Positions 13,598 through 15,188 of a DNA stretch of 15,188 bases are shown here, piece after piece. Position 1 is the stretch's first letter. Every line of letters begins with the position of its first letter. A program made the position numbers and the translations under genes. Under the pieces are notes generated by a model. It had not been told where the DNA came from and did no database searches. It saw only the letters and a list, made by a program, of their open reading frames with translations. The stretch comes from Geothermobacter sp964501815 (lineage in GTDB: Bacteria > Desulfobacterota > Desulfuromonadia > Desulfuromonadales > Geothermobacteraceae), in NCBI GenBank assembly GCA_964501815.1, contig CAZCUR010000060.1:1-15188 (forward strand), written 5' to 3'.

Positions 13598-14476
13598 TCA
13601 GGGCTGCTCCTGCAGTTGATGCCTGAGGTTTTTGTATTCGACTTCGGCCATGGCTTTTTCGGTGTCGTCCATAAGGGGCTCGAGTTTGTTCAGCATCTCT
13701 TCGGCGCCGGCGTAGCCGTTGGTCCGGGCCAGTTGAAACCAGGCCCAGGCCATGGCCCGGTTTTTCAGGGTGCCGCGCCCCTGCAGATACATGATGCCGA
13801 GGTTGTACTGAGCCACGGCGTCGCCGAGGCTGGCGCCGGTCTGGTAGCATTCGAAGGCGCGATACTGGTCGTGCAGAGGACTGTTGCTGTCGGCGTAGAT
13901 GTTGCCGAGATTGCACCAGGACCCGATTTCTCCCTTGTCGGCCGCCTGGCGGTAGAGGCGGATGGCTTCCTGTCTGTCCTGGGGCACGCCCTTGCCGGCG
14001 GCATAAAGCCCGGCAAGGCTGAACATGGCGCCGGCGTGTCCCTGCTCAGCGGCCTGCCGCAACCAGTAGGCGGCCTGCTGCGGGTTCTCAGTGTGGCCGT
14101 GTTCGCCCAGGTAGAGCATTCCGAGGTTGAACTGGGCCTTGACCATGCCCTGGCGGGCCGCCAGTTCGAACCAGTAGGCCGCCTGTTCGGGATCTGCGCT
14201 GACTCCTTCACCGTTGAGGTAGAGCACGCCCAGGTTGTACTGGGCATTCTGATAGCCCTGCTCGGCGGCACGCTGATACCACACGGCGGCCTGGGCCGGA
14301 TCTTTTTCCCGGTCGCGACCGGTCTGCAGGGCGAGGCCAAGATTGAACTGGGCTGCCGGGTCGCCCTTTTCGGCCAGACGCACCAAAACGTCATCGGTGT
14401 TGACGGCCTGTGCGGACCTGCCGTTCAGGGGCGTCAGCAGCAGGAGCAGAAGCAGAAAAACGAGAAAATGTCTCAC
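13598..14476 (-). CDS. Secreted Sel1-like repeat protein
   Basis: The 292-residue protein begins with a signal peptide or membrane anchor (MRHFLVFLLLLLLLTPLNG, with SAQA as likely cleavage site). Residues about 28-265 form six or so Sel1-type TPR repeats of about 36 residues, each carrying the A[QM]xxLGxxYxxGxGVxxD...A..WxxxAAxxG pattern. Such repeats are protein-interaction scaffolds, usually periplasmic here. I chose GTG 14476 because AGGAGG lies 6 bases upstream and the signal sequence starts there; the longer frame to 14578 adds 34 residues without support. The partner is unknown. It is upstream of, and on the same strand as, the GGDEF-EAL gene, which has its own promoter. Confidence 0.85.
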   Translation of the reverse strand: MRHFLVFLLLLLLLTPLNGRSAQAVNTDDVLVRLAEKGDPAAQFNLGLALQTGRDREKDPAQAAVWYQRAAEQGYQNAQYNLGVLYLNGEGVSADPEQAAYWFELAARQGMVKAQFNLGMLYLGEHGHTENPQQAAYWLRQAAEQGHAGAMFSLAGLYAAGKGVPQDRQEAIRLYRQAADKGEIGSWCNLGNIYADSNSPLHDQYRAFECYQTGASLGDAVAQYNLGIMYLQGRGTLKNRAMAWAWFQLARTNGYAGAEEMLNKLEPLMDDTEKAMAEVEYKNLRHQLQEQP

Positions 14477-14576
14477 ACGACCCCTCCTCACTGGAACCTG
14501 TTTCCTATTGTTCCGGCTCGATGAGCAAAAAGCAATGGTTTTTCCTGTGGGGGGCGGGGAGAGAAGGGCGGCGCAC

Positions 14577-14605
14577 AAAAACGCCCGGAACTTTGTCCGG
14601 GCGTT
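14577..14605 (-). terminator. Rho-independent terminator after the DUF1059 gene
   Basis: AACGCCCGGA (14580-14589) pairs perfectly with TCCGGGCGTT (14596-14605) around a 6-base loop, and T-residues follow on the minus strand (14579-14577). It lies 18 bases past the DUF1059 stop and separates that gene from the Sel1 gene. Confidence 0.85.
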
Positions 14606-14622
14606 GCTGCATGGCCTGTCGG

Positions 14623-14823
14623 TCAGGATGGCGGATTGCCCTCACGGAAGCGGGCTTTGACCTCTGCGCGGTAGCTTTCCGTGTTGGCATGGCCATGAAC
14701 ATTGATACCGTGCCGAACGGCCATTTCCAGCAGTTCCCGTTCATCGTCGGAGCTGAAAACGGCACCGCAGTCGGGGGCTTCATCCGTGGTGCGCTCATGG
14801 CAGATAACGTACTTGCGTCCCAT
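14623..14823 (-). CDS. DUF1059 family small protein
   Basis: The 66-residue protein matches the DUF1059 pattern: an N-terminal MxRKYV-C sequence (C8), a second Cys (C19) before a beta-type stretch (CGAVFSSDDERELLEMAVRHG), and the family's HGH (43-45), with H38 just upstream and a basic helical end (YRAEVKARF). Cys and His at these places suggest metal binding; the function is unknown. ATG 14823 is fixed by AAGGAG 7 bases upstream; a longer frame to 14919 would run back through the structured leader. It is a single-gene unit with its own promoter and terminator, next to tRNA-fMet. Confidence 0.85.
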   Translation of the reverse strand: MGRKYVICHERTTDEAPDCGAVFSSDDERELLEMAVRHGINVHGHANTESYRAEVKARFREGNPPS

Positions 14824-14839
14824 GACACTGCTCCTTTCC

Positions 14840-14860
14840 CTTTCGCAAACGGTGCGAAAG
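14840..14860 (-). promoter_or_regulatory. Hairpin just before the DUF1059 ribosome site
   Basis: CTTTCGCA (14840-14847) pairs with TGCGAAAG (14853-14860) around a 5-base loop. On the mRNA the stem ends about two bases before the AAAGGAG ribosome site. It sits in a leader of about 110 bases which also contains a GC-rich CCGGCCGCCGGCC stretch, so post-transcriptional control is possible. Confidence 0.5.
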
Positions 14861-14936
14861 CCAGCGTTACGGGCCGGCGGCCGGAGGAAGGGCGTTGCAG
14901 CGGTTCCTGCCGTCGGCAAGACCGTTACACAAATCT

Positions 14937-14945
14937 ATTATAGCA
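14937..14945 (-). promoter_or_regulatory. Extended -10 promoter of the DUF1059 gene
   Basis: TGCTATAAT on the minus strand is a perfect -10 (14937-14942) with the TGn extension. No -35 match lies upstream (mostly C/A), which fits an extended-10 type promoter. It gives a leader of about 110 bases. Confidence 0.55.
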
Positions 14946-14973
14946 CCGGGATTCTTTTGGGGGGGGAGAACAC

Positions 14974-15003
14974 AAAAAAGGGACCCGCCGGAAGGCAGGT
15001 CCC
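14974..15003 (-). terminator. Rho-independent terminator after tRNA-fMet
   Basis: GGGACC-CGCC (14980-14989) pairs with GGCA-GGTCCC (14994-15003), with one G-U pair when read on the minus-strand RNA, around a 4-base loop. Six T follow on the minus strand (14974-14979). It lies 12 bases from the tRNA 3' end. Confidence 0.9.
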
Positions 15004-15015
15004 TGATCTTCTTTT

Positions 15016-15092
<77 letters not shown>

Positions 15093-15105
15093 ACAACGGT
15101 GGCGA

Positions 15106-15134
15106 AGAATAGACCTTTTGCCGGGCCATGTCAA
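15106..15134 (-). promoter_or_regulatory. Sigma-70 promoter of tRNA-fMet
   Basis: TTGACA (15129-15134, perfect) and TATTCT (15106-15111) are separated by exactly 17 bases on the minus strand. The -10 box is 13 bases before the tRNA 5' end. Confidence 0.85.
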
Positions 15135-15153
15135 GGCCGTGTGACGACTTTTT

Positions 15154-15188
15154 TCATTCGTCCTTGTCCCCGGCAAGAGGCATCGGCT
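15154..15188 (-). CDS. Possible C-terminal end of a gene cut by the window edge
   Basis: One minus-strand frame entering from the window edge reads PMPLAGDKDE and then stops at TGA (15154-15156). Its charged ending and position just upstream of the tRNA-fMet promoter suit a gene end, but eleven codons are too few to identify it or to be sure that it is coding. Confidence 0.2.
   Translation of the reverse strand, partial: PMPLAGDKDE

Overview
This 15.2 kb, GC-rich window is ordinary chromosomal DNA that most resembles the Desulfuromonadia (Geobacter/Desulfuromonas/Pelobacter-type bacteria). That placement is inference. It rests on gene style (a receiver-DUF4388-TPR protein, CheV, an ileS-lspA pair next to a tRNA, a DUF1059 protein) and not on any search. 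Nearly all genes lie on the minus strand; only cheV is on the plus strand. I see no phage, CRISPR array or intact insertion sequence.

Layout in coordinate order: two copies of an interspersed hairpin-forming repeat (1-297); a receiver-DUF4388-J-like-TPR protein (296-2248); mltG (2312-3340, with its own strong promoter); plsY (3404-3994); tRNA-Pro(CGG) with consensus promoter and terminator (4012-4202); a tiny entericidin-like lipoprotein gene (4215-4331) directly behind lspA (4349-4840) and ileS (4849-7632); a 55-residue ribbon-helix-helix regulator whose -10 box lies inside a perfect palindrome (7855-8103); an intergenic stretch holding a 21-bp perfect inverted repeat and related motifs (8153-8252); a MagIII/endonuclease III-like DNA glycosylase (8389-9111); cheV (9261-10214, plus strand); a small secreted protein (10419-10706); a REC-PAS-PAS-GGDEF-EAL c-di-GMP protein (11010-13496) behind a near-perfect sigma-28 promoter; a secreted Sel1-repeat protein (13598-14476); a DUF1059 protein (14623-14823); and initiator tRNA-fMet with promoter and terminator (14974-15134).

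How the parts relate: ileS, lspA and the small lipoprotein form one tight transcription unit, where lspA makes the peptidase that would process the lipoprotein. plsY and mltG serve membrane lipid and cell-wall synthesis. CheV and the GGDEF-EAL protein are joined by motility-type (sigma-28-like) promoter signatures, strong for the latter and weaker for cheV, which points to coordinated control of chemotaxis and c-di-GMP with flagellar genes.

The most interesting items are the sigma-28 promoter with an adjacent palindrome and G-quadruplex motif, the short lipoprotein behind lspA, the self-operator-like site of the RHH gene, the inverted-repeat cluster, two possible leaderless transcripts (mltG and the glycosylase), and the J-like domain lacking HPD.
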